DNA of 8,529 bases from Planctomycetaceae bacterium (lineage in GTDB: Bacteria; Planctomycetota; Planctomycetia; Planctomycetales; Planctomycetaceae), in contig JAEUIG010000214.1 in assembly GCA_016795125.1 (NCBI GenBank), positions 1 to 8,529 of the forward strand, written 5' to 3'. Positions within the stretch are counted from its first letter, which is position 1. The number at the start of each line of letters is the position of its first letter. Shown one piece after another: positions 1-7,063 of this stretch. The translations under genes and the position numbers were made by a program. Under the pieces are notes generated by a model. The model had not been told where the DNA came from and did not search any database. It saw nothing but the letters and a program-made list of their open reading frames with translations.

Positions 1-424
1 ATGCCGCGTCCTTCACGAGCACCAGCGTGTCCTTGCCGTCGGTCACTGCAGTGCCGTCCGGCAACTTGCTGCCGCCGGACGATTGTTTCCCCGCAATCCA
101 GAACTCCTTCCATGCTCCCGTCGCCGGCAATGTCAGCGGCAGACTGTCGACAGGAGTGAACGTCGTCCAGTTCGGCGCCGCCGCGCCGACGGCCTGAAAC
201 CAGACTTCCCCCTGGTCGCCGCCCGTTGCGCGCTGGCTGCTCTGGAGCGTCACGTTCCGATTCGCCGCTTCTCCCACCAGCCGAATGCGGGCCAGCGTGG
301 GACTCCAGCAGAGGTAGTCGTCGGTCCCGGCAGGAGTTCCGTGGACCTCCAGCTCGATCCCGGCCGATGCGTCGGCCGCGAGAGCACACAGAATCGCGAG
401 AGCAAAGAGCAGCCTCGATGTCAT
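1..424 (-). CDS. Secreted protein, N-terminal part (possibly tyrosinase-like), cut by window edge
   Basis: The frame is open from an ATG at 424-422 to the left edge, giving 141 complete codons without a stop, so the 3' end is missing. Residues 1-22 are a clear signal peptide (hydrophobic LLFALAILCALA, then ADASAG), so the product is exported. The rest is beta-rich with several Trp and Gly residues: DDYLCWSPTLARIRL near 34-48, LPLTLPATGAWKEFWIAGK near 95-113, and a Ser/Gly/Lys-rich stretch after it. From memory, this pattern resembles the beta-sandwich region that precedes the dicopper tyrosinase domain in some bacterial tyrosinase-family proteins. The copper-binding histidines would lie outside the window, so the assignment is tentative. 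The ATG overlaps the stop codon of the upstream redoxin gene as ATGA, which fixes this start and implies translational coupling within one operon. It could instead be another secreted beta-sandwich protein. Confidence 0.75.
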   Translation of the reverse strand, partial: MTSRLLFALAILCALAADASAGIELEVHGTPAGTDDYLCWSPTLARIRLVGEAANRNVTLQSSQRATGGDQGEVWFQAVGAAAPNWTTFTPVDSLPLTLPATGAWKEFWIAGKQSSGGSKLPDGTAVTDGKDTLVLVKDAA

Positions 425-996
425 GGATTGCCCCTTCCTGGATCAATGGATTCGCGGCACCGTTGCAGGATCACTTCGAGATCGGTTTCCGCGTGTTCGG
501 AAACCTGGCTCCAGCGGATGTTTCCCTGCGCATCGATCAGAATCAGTCCGTGCAGAACCTGCGCATCAGGCTTCACGCAGCCAAACTGCTGGAAGACGGC
601 CAGTTCCGGATCGACCAGCAGCGGAAAGTCGATTCCCAGATCGCGCTTCAACTGGGGCAGCGTCTCCGGAGCCGGAAGGGACGGGCTGACGGCCAGCAAC
701 TGGACGCCAAGGTCGCGGAACTTCCCGGACCTGCGGCCGATCACCGACAGCGTACTGACGCACCGCACGCAACCGATTCCCCGGTGCAGGACCAGCAGCA
801 CGGGCTTGCTGTCGTCCTGGTCCGGCGTTTTCAGATTCGCGAACAGGGCGCTGCGATCGATGGTCTTGGCCACAACCTCCATCGGCGTCGAACGGTTTGC
901 CGCCGGCCCCGCGTCAGCAGCGGTCCCCGCAGAAGCGCGCAGCACAAATGCTGCGAGAGACGCAATCAGCCACGGCAAGGCCGTCAGTGAACGCAT
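421..996 (-). CDS. Exported thioredoxin-fold redoxin (AhpC/TSA family)
   Basis: This 191-residue protein has an N-terminal signal peptide (about residues 1-27, hydrophobic core ALPWLIASLAAFVL), followed by a thioredoxin-fold domain at about 45-185. The redox centre is HRGIGCVRC, with Cys76 and Cys79 in a CxxC arrangement at the position of the peroxidatic Cys of AhpC/TSA proteins. Other family landmarks are LLAVSP (100-105), a FPLLVDPE loop (124-131) and LILIDAQGNIRW (151-162). In the position where thioredoxins carry the cis-proline, the sequence reads LHG (148-150), a form seen in one subgroup of these proteins. The likely role is thiol-disulfide exchange or peroxide reduction outside the cytoplasm; the substrate is unknown. 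The ATG at 996 is preceded by GGAGG (1003-1007) with 6-nt spacing. The stop overlaps the next gene's start by 4 nt, so the two secreted proteins are probably made together. Confidence 0.87.
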   Translation of the reverse strand: MRSLTALPWLIASLAAFVLRASAGTAADAGPAANRSTPMEVVAKTIDRSALFANLKTPDQDDSKPVLLVLHRGIGCVRCVSTLSVIGRRSGKFRDLGVQLLAVSPSLPAPETLPQLKRDLGIDFPLLVDPELAVFQQFGCVKPDAQVLHGLILIDAQGNIRWSQVSEHAETDLEVILQRCRESIDPGRGNP

Positions 997-1002
997 ACAT
1001 TG

Positions 1003-1007
1003 CCTCC
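1003..1007 (-). promoter_or_regulatory. Ribosome binding site of the redoxin gene
   Basis: GGAGG on the minus strand lies 6 nt before the ATG at 996. It decides this start over the out-of-frame ATG at 1000-998. Confidence 0.75.
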
Positions 1008-1106
1008 GAGATCAGCGGCAACAGCAGCGATTCAGACCAAACCAGCGTCGTGAGTTGAAGATCCTGCCAGGCTGAGAGACGACCTTGCGCAGGCAATAGC
1101 GTTGAC

Positions 1107-1136
1107 ATCATTGCCGTGTGGCACGCTGCTCGTCAA
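1107..1136 (-). promoter_or_regulatory. Candidate sigma-70-like promoter for the redoxin operon
   Basis: On the minus strand, TTGACG (1136-1131) is separated by 18 nt from AATGAT (1112-1107). The -35 matches the consensus in 5 of 6 bases and the -10 in 4 of 6. The -35 box lies in an inverted repeat GTTGAC (1101-1106) / GTCAAC (1132-1137) that brackets the promoter and could be an operator. Transcription would begin near 1100, giving a leader of about 100 nt. This is inferred from pattern only. Confidence 0.3.
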
Positions 1137-1204
1137 CTCGATCGAGATGCCAGAACACACGATTGCGTGGAATACTCTGCTGCAGTGTAGTTTCTGCAGT
1201 TGGG

Positions 1205-1246
1205 ACGAAACGAAATTGATCCGGTTCGGCAGGAGTGCGGATCAAT
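1205..1246 (-). terminator. Intrinsic terminator after the DUF1501 gene
   Basis: A perfect 9-bp stem ATTGATCCG / CGGATCAAT (minus strand 1246-1238 and 1223-1215) encloses a 14-nt loop. In the minus direction it is followed by TTCGTTTCG. It begins 8 nt past the DUF1501 stop codon, so it most likely ends that transcript and separates it from the redoxin operon. The tail is T-rich but interrupted, so efficiency is uncertain. Confidence 0.6.
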
Positions 1247-1253
1247 CCCGCTG

Positions 1254-2663
1254 TCACGCAAGTTCCGGCAGCGGGTGGTGGTCGCCGACGAGGAACTGCG
1301 GCCGACCGGCCAGGTCGGTCAACTGCGGCGACGAAATGTCGATTCCCAGTCGCCCGTACAGCGTGGCGAACACGTCGCGGAAGTGAACGGGCCGCGACAG
1401 CGGTTCTTCGGCCCAGCGCGTCGTGGAACCAATCACCTGTCCGGTCCGGAAACCGCCGCCGGCCACCAGCGCGGAACAGACGCGCGGCCAGTGATCGCGG
1501 CCGGCGACGCCGTTGATCTTCGGAGATCGTCCGAACTCACCCCACATCACGACCGCGACGTCGTCGAGCAGGCCGCGGTTGCCCAAATCGGTCAGCAGGG
1601 CCGAGAGGCCGATGTCGAGCAGCGGCAAGGCGCCGCGGGCTTCGTTGAAGCAGTCCTTGTGCCAGTCCCAGTTGTAGTCCCCCTGCAGCATGCGGCCGAA
1701 CGGCCAGCGGCAGAAGGCCATCGTCACGCACCGTGCCCCCGCTTCAATCGCCCGCCGTGCCACCAGAAACTGATCGAGGAGCGTCTTCCCTTCGCGTTCT
1801 CCGGGGTATGACTGGCCGAGACCATACAGCGCGCGTGTTTCCGGCTCTTCACGGCTGATGTCCAGCGCCTCCGCCAGCCGCGGGGACGTCAACACGGCCA
1901 GCGCCTGGCGATGGAACTCGTCGATGCCGTCGGCCTGCCCTGTCCGCTCGACGTTTCTGCGGAACTCGTCGAAACTCGCGAGCAGCGCCTGCCGGTCCGA
2001 CAGCCGTCCCACGCTGACGCCGTTGAGCGCGATGTTGCTGCGATCGACGGCCTGGACCTCAAACCCCGCATGGGCCGGACCGAGGAATCCCGCCTGTCCC
2101 GGGGGCACCCGCAGAATGAAGCGGGCATCGGGATCGACCGGCGTGAGATCGATGCAGGTGGGAACGCCGGCGATGCGGGGACCGAGCTTGCGCGACAGGA
2201 TCGCTCCCAGGGAAGGCCAGCCTCCCGGCGGGAATCCGGGAACCAGCGGGGAGGAATCCATTTCGCGGTGCGATTCCCAGCCCGTGGTGCACCAGTGCGT
2301 GTTGTGGTCGTCAAGAAACCCGACGAGCGAACGGATGACCGCGTACTTGTCCGCCAGTCGGGCGAGTCGCGGCATGAGCTCGCAGATATCGAGCCCCGGG
2401 ACATTGGTCGGGATCGGACGAAACTCGCCGCGAATCTCGGGGGGAGCATCCGGCTTGAGATCGAACGTGTCGATGTGCGTCGGGCCGCCGGGGAGGAGGA
2501 TCATGATGACCCCCTTGATCGGCCGGCCGGTCGCCGCCTGCGCCTGTCCCCGCAGGATCTCCGGCAGCGCGAGCCCACCGAAGGCGAGGCCGCCGATCTG
2601 CAGGCAGGCCCGCCGCGAAATGCCGTCGCAGTAACGCGATTTCGAACCAGCGATGGTCAGCAT
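1254..2663 (-). CDS. DUF1501 family protein with twin-arginine leader
   Basis: This is a 469-residue DUF1501 protein, a family with the alkaline-phosphatase/sulfatase-like fold that is hugely expanded in planctomycetes; its reaction is not established. The N-terminus carries a Tat-type signal, SRRACLQIGG at 16-25, with Arg17-Arg18 followed by a hydrophobic stretch to about residue 44. The usual Phe after the Arg pair is Cys20. Family motifs follow in order: GGPTHIDTFDLKP (59-71), DDHNTH (118-123, probable metal ligands), WGEFGRSPKING (374-385) and GRDHWP (388-393). Length is normal for the family. The ATG at 2663 has GAGGG (2672-2676) with 8-nt spacing. It lies downstream of a sulfatase gene in the same orientation but 265 nt away. 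Such proteins often neighbour DUF1549/DUF1553 cytochrome-type proteins; none is seen here, so this is a solitary copy. A role in extracytoplasmic sulfate- or phosphate-ester metabolism is inference from fold only. Confidence 0.93.
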   Translation of the reverse strand: MLTIAGSKSRYCDGISRRACLQIGGLAFGGLALPEILRGQAQAATGRPIKGVIMILLPGGPTHIDTFDLKPDAPPEIRGEFRPIPTNVPGLDICELMPRLARLADKYAVIRSLVGFLDDHNTHWCTTGWESHREMDSSPLVPGFPPGGWPSLGAILSRKLGPRIAGVPTCIDLTPVDPDARFILRVPPGQAGFLGPAHAGFEVQAVDRSNIALNGVSVGRLSDRQALLASFDEFRRNVERTGQADGIDEFHRQALAVLTSPRLAEALDISREEPETRALYGLGQSYPGEREGKTLLDQFLVARRAIEAGARCVTMAFCRWPFGRMLQGDYNWDWHKDCFNEARGALPLLDIGLSALLTDLGNRGLLDDVAVVMWGEFGRSPKINGVAGRDHWPRVCSALVAGGGFRTGQVIGSTTRWAEEPLSRPVHFRDVFATLYGRLGIDISSPQLTDLAGRPQFLVGDHHPLPELA

Positions 2664-2702
2664 GTGGTAATCCCTCTGCGACCAGACGCATCAACCTGCG
2701 TT

Positions 2703-2732
2703 AATGTATGGTCGACGGGGGGAGGGATGCAA
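2703..2732 (-). promoter_or_regulatory. Candidate promoter of the DUF1501 gene
   Basis: On the minus strand, TTGCAT (2732-2727), an 18-nt spacer and TACATT (2708-2703) lie about 40 nt before the start codon. Two copies of GTCGACG (2711-2717 and 2734-2740) sit inside the spacer and just upstream of the -35, which would suit an operator. Matches to the consensus are only moderate. Confidence 0.28.
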
Positions 2733-2758
2733 TGTCGACGTGCATCGTGCGAAGGTTC

Positions 2759-2913
2759 GACACAAAGGCACGGAGACGCAAAGACGCTCAAAGCAGATTC
2801 AATGACAGTAAGGATGACCCCTCCCTGTCCTGCACATCCGAAACGGGATTTGCCAAACGATGTCAGCGCCTCTTCCTTCTTCGTGCGTCTCTGTGTCTTC
2901 GCGGCTTTGTGTC
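2759..2913. repeat. Imperfect inverted-repeat element (31-bp arms, 93-nt spacer)
   Basis: The left arm (2759-2789) starts GACACAAAGGCACGGAGACG, and the right arm (2883-2913, read on the minus strand) starts GACACAAAGCCGCGAAGACA. The arms match at 25 of 31 positions. The ACAAAG/GAGAC/CAAAGACGC phrasing is that of a short repeat widely scattered in genomes of planctomycetes and other environmental bacteria, where frames running through it are often mis-annotated as small proteins. It lies in the gap between the sulfatase stop and the DUF1501 start and ends 15 nt past the sulfatase stop codon. It may be a non-autonomous mobile element or a REP-like sequence, and as RNA the arms could form a long hairpin that ends or stabilises the sulfatase transcript. 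No transposase is present. Confidence 0.65.
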
Positions 2914-2928
2914 AAACTTTGAGGTGCA

Positions 2929-4314
<1,386 letters not shown>

Positions 4315-4373
4315 CGAGGTTCGGGGTATCAAGGTTGTGCGAGCGGCAAGACCAGTGTCGCACTCGTCCGGAC

Positions 4374-4379
4374 ATCATA
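4374..4379 (-). promoter_or_regulatory. Candidate -10 box of the sulfatase promoter
   Basis: TATGAT on the minus strand (5 of 6 matches to TATAAT) lies about 60 nt before the ATG. No good -35 is seen at the usual distance (GCGAGG at 4402-4397), so this rests on the -10 alone. Confidence 0.25.
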
Positions 4380-4432
4380 CCCGACCAGCGTCTTGCCCTC
4401 GCGGGCGCAGCGGGCTGGTGTGGTCCTGTCAC

Positions 4433-4461
4433 GGAACCGGCGCTGGCCAATTCGTTTTAAT
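4433..4461 (+). promoter_or_regulatory. Candidate promoter of the prenyltransferase-repeat gene
   Basis: GGAACC (4433-4438), a 17-nt spacer and TTTAAT (4456-4461) on the plus strand. The -35 is like that of ECF sigma factors (GGAAC) while the -10 is A/T rich like sigma-70. The locally AT-rich TTCGTTTTAAT stands out in GC-rich DNA. The leader would be about 140 nt long. Confidence 0.28.
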
Positions 4462-4608
4462 CGTACCGGCCGAATTCCGGAGCAACTCGAAATCACAGGT
4501 TCGCAGTCGACGCGGCGGCGTCCGGTCGGTCAGAATACGCACGGTTCAAGCGCATGGCCGAACCGTCCCACCCGACTTCATGGCATTGGCAGGTCACAGG
4601 TTCGTTCG

Positions 4609-5646
4609 ATGCGTGTCTTCCTACAAGCGGCTGTTGCGCTGCTGCTGCTGAACGCGTGGTGCATTGGCGACGACACGCTGTCGGACGCCGAAGAGTCCCG
4701 CGTGGACGCTTCAATCATCAAGGCGCTGGAGTACCTCGCCGCCGAGCAGCAGCCGAACGGGTCGTGGAAGAACCAGTCGTACGGCGACTGCACGGCGATC
4801 ACGTCGCTGTCGGTGATGGCCTTCATGGCGGCCGGGCATCTGCCCGACGAAGGGCCCTACGGCGAAGTGCTGACGCGCGGCATCCGCTGGGTGCTCGATC
4901 ACCAGGAGGCGAACGGCATGATCGTGCACAAGCGGAGCCACGGGCCGATGTACAGCCACGGCATCTGCACGCTGATGCTGGCGGAAGCCGCCGGGATGGT
5001 GGGCCCGGCCGACGCCGATCGCATCCAGCGTGCACTGGAGAGCGCCGTGCGGCTGATTCTGGAATCGCAGGCCATCGACAAGGATCGGCGGCATTCCGGC
5101 GGCTGGAGGTACCAGATTGACAGCCGGGACAGCGATCTGAGCGTCACCGCCTGGCAGGTCCTGGCCCTCCGCGCGGCGAAGGACATCGGCTGCGACGTGC
5201 CTGCGGAGGCCATCGACGAAGCCATCGAATACGTGCGGCATTGCAGCGTGATCGATCAACGCGGCTTCGGATACCAGCCGGGCAGCGGCCGGACGGAAAC
5301 GCTGACCGGCACCGGGATCACCGCGCTGGAAGTCTGCGGAGTGCACGACGCCCCGGAATCGCGCGGCGGCGGCGACTATCTGCTGGCGAATCCCATTGAC
5401 CGCGACACCACCTATGCCTTCTACGGCGTGTACTACACCGGCGTCGGCATGTTCAAGCTGGGCGGCCACTATGCAGACGGATCGCGGCGGGCCTTGGTGA
5501 CATTTCTCATGCCCGAGCAGAACGCCGACGGAAGCTGGGAATCGCCGCACGGCGGCGAACGGACGCACGGCCGCCCCTATGCGACGGCACTCGCCGTGCT
5601 CGCCCTGGCGATCGAGTACCGATACCTGCCGATCTATCAGCGTTGA
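4609..5646 (+). CDS. Secreted prenyltransferase/squalene-cyclase-repeat protein
   Basis: The 345-residue product belongs to the alpha-alpha-barrel (terpenoid-cyclase-like) repeat superfamily. Residues 1-20 look like a signal peptide (FLQAAVALLLLNAWCIG). QW-type repeats are visible as QQPNGSW (47-53) and QNADGSW (304-310), with further repeat helices at CTAITSLSVMAFMAAG (61-76), DSDLSVTAWQVLALRAAK (174-191), TGTGITALEVCG (233-244) and YATALAVLALAIEY (324-337). At about half the length of squalene-hopene cyclase, and with DSDLS instead of a DxDD catalytic motif, it is probably not a functional triterpene cyclase. Exported single-domain proteins of this kind are common in planctomycetes and their function is unknown. 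I chose ATG 4609 because it starts at the signal peptide and has a weak CAGG 8 nt upstream; the frame is open back to 4303 but that part looks non-coding. The 3' end converges with the anti-sigma gene, 48 nt apart. Confidence 0.87.
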   Translation: MRVFLQAAVALLLLNAWCIGDDTLSDAEESRVDASIIKALEYLAAEQQPNGSWKNQSYGDCTAITSLSVMAFMAAGHLPDEGPYGEVLTRGIRWVLDHQEANGMIVHKRSHGPMYSHGICTLMLAEAAGMVGPADADRIQRALESAVRLILESQAIDKDRRHSGGWRYQIDSRDSDLSVTAWQVLALRAAKDIGCDVPAEAIDEAIEYVRHCSVIDQRGFGYQPGSGRTETLTGTGITALEVCGVHDAPESRGGGDYLLANPIDRDTTYAFYGVYYTGVGMFKLGGHYADGSRRALVTFLMPEQNADGSWESPHGGERTHGRPYATALAVLALAIEYRYLPIYQR

Positions 5647-5685
5647 ATTGCGTCAACGCTCCGCGACAGCATGTCCCCTTGACGA

Positions 5686-5703
5686 GCCGCGCGTCTACGC
5701 GGC
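5686..5703. other. GC-rich hairpin at the convergent gene ends
   Basis: GCCGCG (5686-5691) pairs with CGCGGC (5698-5703) around a 6-nt loop, between the converging 3' ends and overlapping the anti-sigma stop codon. There is no T-tract on either strand. A second inverted repeat CGTCAA / TTGACG (5651-5656, 5679-5684) lies just upstream. They might slow polymerase but are not a clear intrinsic terminator. Confidence 0.3.
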
Positions 5704-6471
5704 GCCGTCGTAGACTTTGCTGATCAGCTGCTGCAGTTCGCGCGGACTGCGGCCGGGGAGGAAGCACAGGTGCATGCTGTGATTGTGCGTCCACGCGACA
5801 TGCAGCGCGGGCAAGTATGCCGGGGTCGCATTGCCCGCGGCTCGGGCTGCCGGGGGATCCGTGACCCGGTTCGCCGGCAGGACGACGACGAAGCCGCCGG
5901 CGATCGGAACCACGGCCGCATCCTGCCGGCCATCGTTGTCGAGATCCGCCCCGCGTGGGTCCGCCTGCGACAATCGCAGCCAGCGCGGATCGACGGCAGT
6001 CAAATCGAAGCCTTCATCAACCGTCGGCAGGGAGCGGACATCAGCTCCGTTCGGCTCCGCCAATCGCGATTTCCACCAGTCGAGCACGGTGGCCGCAGCC
6101 AACGGCGCCGGTTCGCGATGACCGACGTACCACGTCAATCCCGTCGCAATCAGCAGGGCGGCCGCAGCGGCAGAGACGAGCAGGGCCCGCCGCATCGGAC
6201 GGACGTGTTCCGCCGGCGCCGTTGCTGGTTGCGGCAAGGTCGCCGTCGCGGCGAGGGATTCCCGGAGCCGCGACTGCAGGTCGGATGGAACAGCCACTTG
6301 CCGGACGACTTCGCCGAACCGGCGATCGAAAGACCGCTGGAAATCGTAGGCGTCCGCACAGGCCGGGCACTCGTCCAGATGCGCAAACGCCGCGTGCAGA
6401 TCGGAACCCTCGCGGTCCCGCGGATGCGAGCGGGCGACCTCCAGAAGTTCGCGAGCGATTCTGCAATCCAT
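5695..6471 (-). CDS. Membrane anti-sigma factor with zinc-binding N-terminus
   Basis: The 258-residue product is the likely partner and inhibitor of the ECF sigma factor encoded immediately upstream (38-nt gap, same operon). The cytoplasmic N-terminus has Cys3 and an HxxxCxxC motif (His31, Cys35, Cys38; HLDECPAC), the hallmark of zinc-containing anti-sigma domains. A basic RPMRR stop precedes a single membrane span at about 96-116. The outer domain (117-258) has a DxDNDGxxD loop (Asp176, Asp178, Asp180, Asp184) like the calcium sites of FG-GAP or EF-hand proteins, then a hydrophobic strand, and a His-rich stretch THNHSMHLC (228-236). The C-terminus (WTHNHSMHLCFLPGRSPRELQQLI) follows the general pattern of sensor domains in anti-sigma factors. 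Inference: it holds the sigma factor inactive until an envelope signal, perhaps a metal, is sensed. The ATG at 6471 has GAGGAA (6478-6483) with 6-nt spacing. Confidence 0.87.
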   Translation of the reverse strand: MDCRIARELLEVARSHPRDREGSDLHAAFAHLDECPACADAYDFQRSFDRRFGEVVRQVAVPSDLQSRLRESLAATATLPQPATAPAEHVRPMRRALLVSAAAAALLIATGLTWYVGHREPAPLAAATVLDWWKSRLAEPNGADVRSLPTVDEGFDLTAVDPRWLRLSQADPRGADLDNDGRQDAAVVPIAGGFVVVLPANRVTDPPAARAAGNATPAYLPALHVAWTHNHSMHLCFLPGRSPRELQQLISKVYDGAA

Positions 6472-6477
6472 GGCCAG

Positions 6478-6483
6478 TTCCTC
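6478..6483 (-). promoter_or_regulatory. Ribosome binding site of the anti-sigma gene
   Basis: GAGGAA on the minus strand lies 6 nt before the ATG at 6471 and within the 38-nt gap after the sigma gene. This supports independent initiation on a shared transcript. Confidence 0.7.
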
Positions 6484-6509
6484 GTCGTCCCTGACGTGCA
6501 GCTCTGGAC

Positions 6510-7043
6510 TTACTTTCGTGGACCGGAGTTGGCGAAGTCGGGCAGCAGACGTTCGCGCAATTGCGCTTTGCCGCGAGACAAACGGCTCATCACCGTTCCG
6601 ATGGGAATGTCCAGCAGTTCTGCAATGTCCTTATAGCTGTGGTCGTCGAAGTAGTACAAAATCAGCGCCGCGCGGAATTCCTCCGGCAGCTCGTTGAGAG
6701 CCTCTTGCACGCTCTCCGCACTCAACAGCTGCTCGAGGTCGCTCTCGGTGACAGGCTCCGGATTGGACAGGACGGTCGAAAACGGCACAGGCCGTTCGCG
6801 ACGACACGACTTGCGATGGGCGTTCCGCACCACGGCGATCAGCCATGCCCGGGCCTTGTCCGCCTCCCGCAACTGATCGAGCTTGGCGTGTGCCGTCAGA
6901 AACGCTTGCTGCACAAGGTCTTCCGCATCAGCGGCCGATCCCGACAGCCGGTAGGCGAACCGATACAGGAACTCCGAATGTTCCTCGATCAGTGCGTTCA
7001 GCGGCTGCCGCGATTGCGAGCCTGTCATGCCACCCTGCGACAC
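6510..7043 (-). CDS. ECF-type RNA polymerase sigma factor
   Basis: This 177-residue sigma factor has the usual ECF layout. Region 2 (about 20-84) contains FAYRLSGSAADAEDLVQQAFL (29-49) for core binding and -10 recognition, followed by KARAWLIAVVRNAHRKSCRR (63-82). Region 4 (about 114-166) contains LPEEFRAALILYYFDDHSYK and the helix-turn-helix IAELLDIPIGTVMSRLSRGK (140-159) for -35 binding. There is no C-terminal extension, and the linker of about 30 residues is normal. The start is taken as GTG 7043, because AGGGA (7050-7054) lies 6 nt upstream. The ATG at 7028, five codons in, is an alternative with a GGGTGG close by. It is the first gene of a two-gene operon with the anti-sigma factor, so control is probably by protein sequestration and perhaps self-activation. 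The genes it controls cannot be read from this window with confidence. Confidence 0.95.
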   Translation of the reverse strand: MSQGGMTGSQSRQPLNALIEEHSEFLYRFAYRLSGSAADAEDLVQQAFLTAHAKLDQLREADKARAWLIAVVRNAHRKSCRRERPVPFSTVLSNPEPVTESDLEQLLSAESVQEALNELPEEFRAALILYYFDDHSYKDIAELLDIPIGTVMSRLSRGKAQLRERLLPDFANSGPRK

Positions 7044-7049
7044 GGTTGA

Positions 7050-7054
7050 TCCCT
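7050..7054 (-). promoter_or_regulatory. Ribosome binding site favouring the GTG start of the sigma gene
   Basis: AGGGA on the minus strand lies 6 nt before the GTG at 7043, a better spacing than the purine run 2-3 nt before the in-frame ATG at 7028. Confidence 0.55.
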
Positions 7055-7063
7055 GCAGACCTC

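Larger units (their letters stand above)
997..1253. other. Intergenic region between the DUF1501 and redoxin genes
   Basis: These 257 nt contain the DUF1501 terminator, the candidate promoter of the redoxin operon and a tandem pair of CTGCAGT heptamers (1180-1186 and 1194-1200) with a 14-nt period, which could be a protein-binding site. No convincing small gene is visible; short open frames here lack ribosome sites and family features. Confidence 0.6.
4315..4608. other. Divergent intergenic region between sulfatase and prenyltransferase-repeat genes
   Basis: These 294 nt must contain both promoters. Visible structures are a direct repeat TCACAGGTTCG (4493-4503 and 4594-4604), the inverted repeat ACGGTTC / GAACCGT (4541-4547 and 4560-4566), and shorter inverted repeats GTGCGA / TCGCAC (4337-4342, 4358-4363) and GCAAGAC / GTCTTGC (4346-4352, 4390-4396). 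The plus-strand frame of the downstream gene stays open through this stretch, but the translation is Arg/Ser-rich with no family features and would run past the sulfatase start, so it is probably not translated. Confidence 0.55.

Noticed and set aside
83..1075. Plus-strand open frame (330 codons) over the redoxin and the left-edge gene
   Set aside because: It is antisense to two signal-peptide-bearing genes that overlap by ATGA; the translation is Arg/Ser/Cys-rich and has no motif.
1102..1107. Plus-strand TTGACA consensus -35 box
   Set aside because: No -10 lies at a suitable distance, and there is no plus-strand gene downstream.
4315..4332. In-frame TTG start adding six residues to the sulfatase
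   Set aside because: No ribosome site precedes it, and the ATG at 4314 already gives a normal signal peptide.
4711..5568. Minus-strand open frame (285 codons) opposite the prenyltransferase-repeat gene
   Set aside because: Antisense shadow of a gene with QW repeats and a signal peptide; the composition is His/Arg/Val-rich without motifs.
5770..6636. Plus-strand open frame (288 codons) spanning the anti-sigma and sigma genes
   Set aside because: It crosses two well-supported minus-strand genes and their gap; the product is Arg-rich and featureless.
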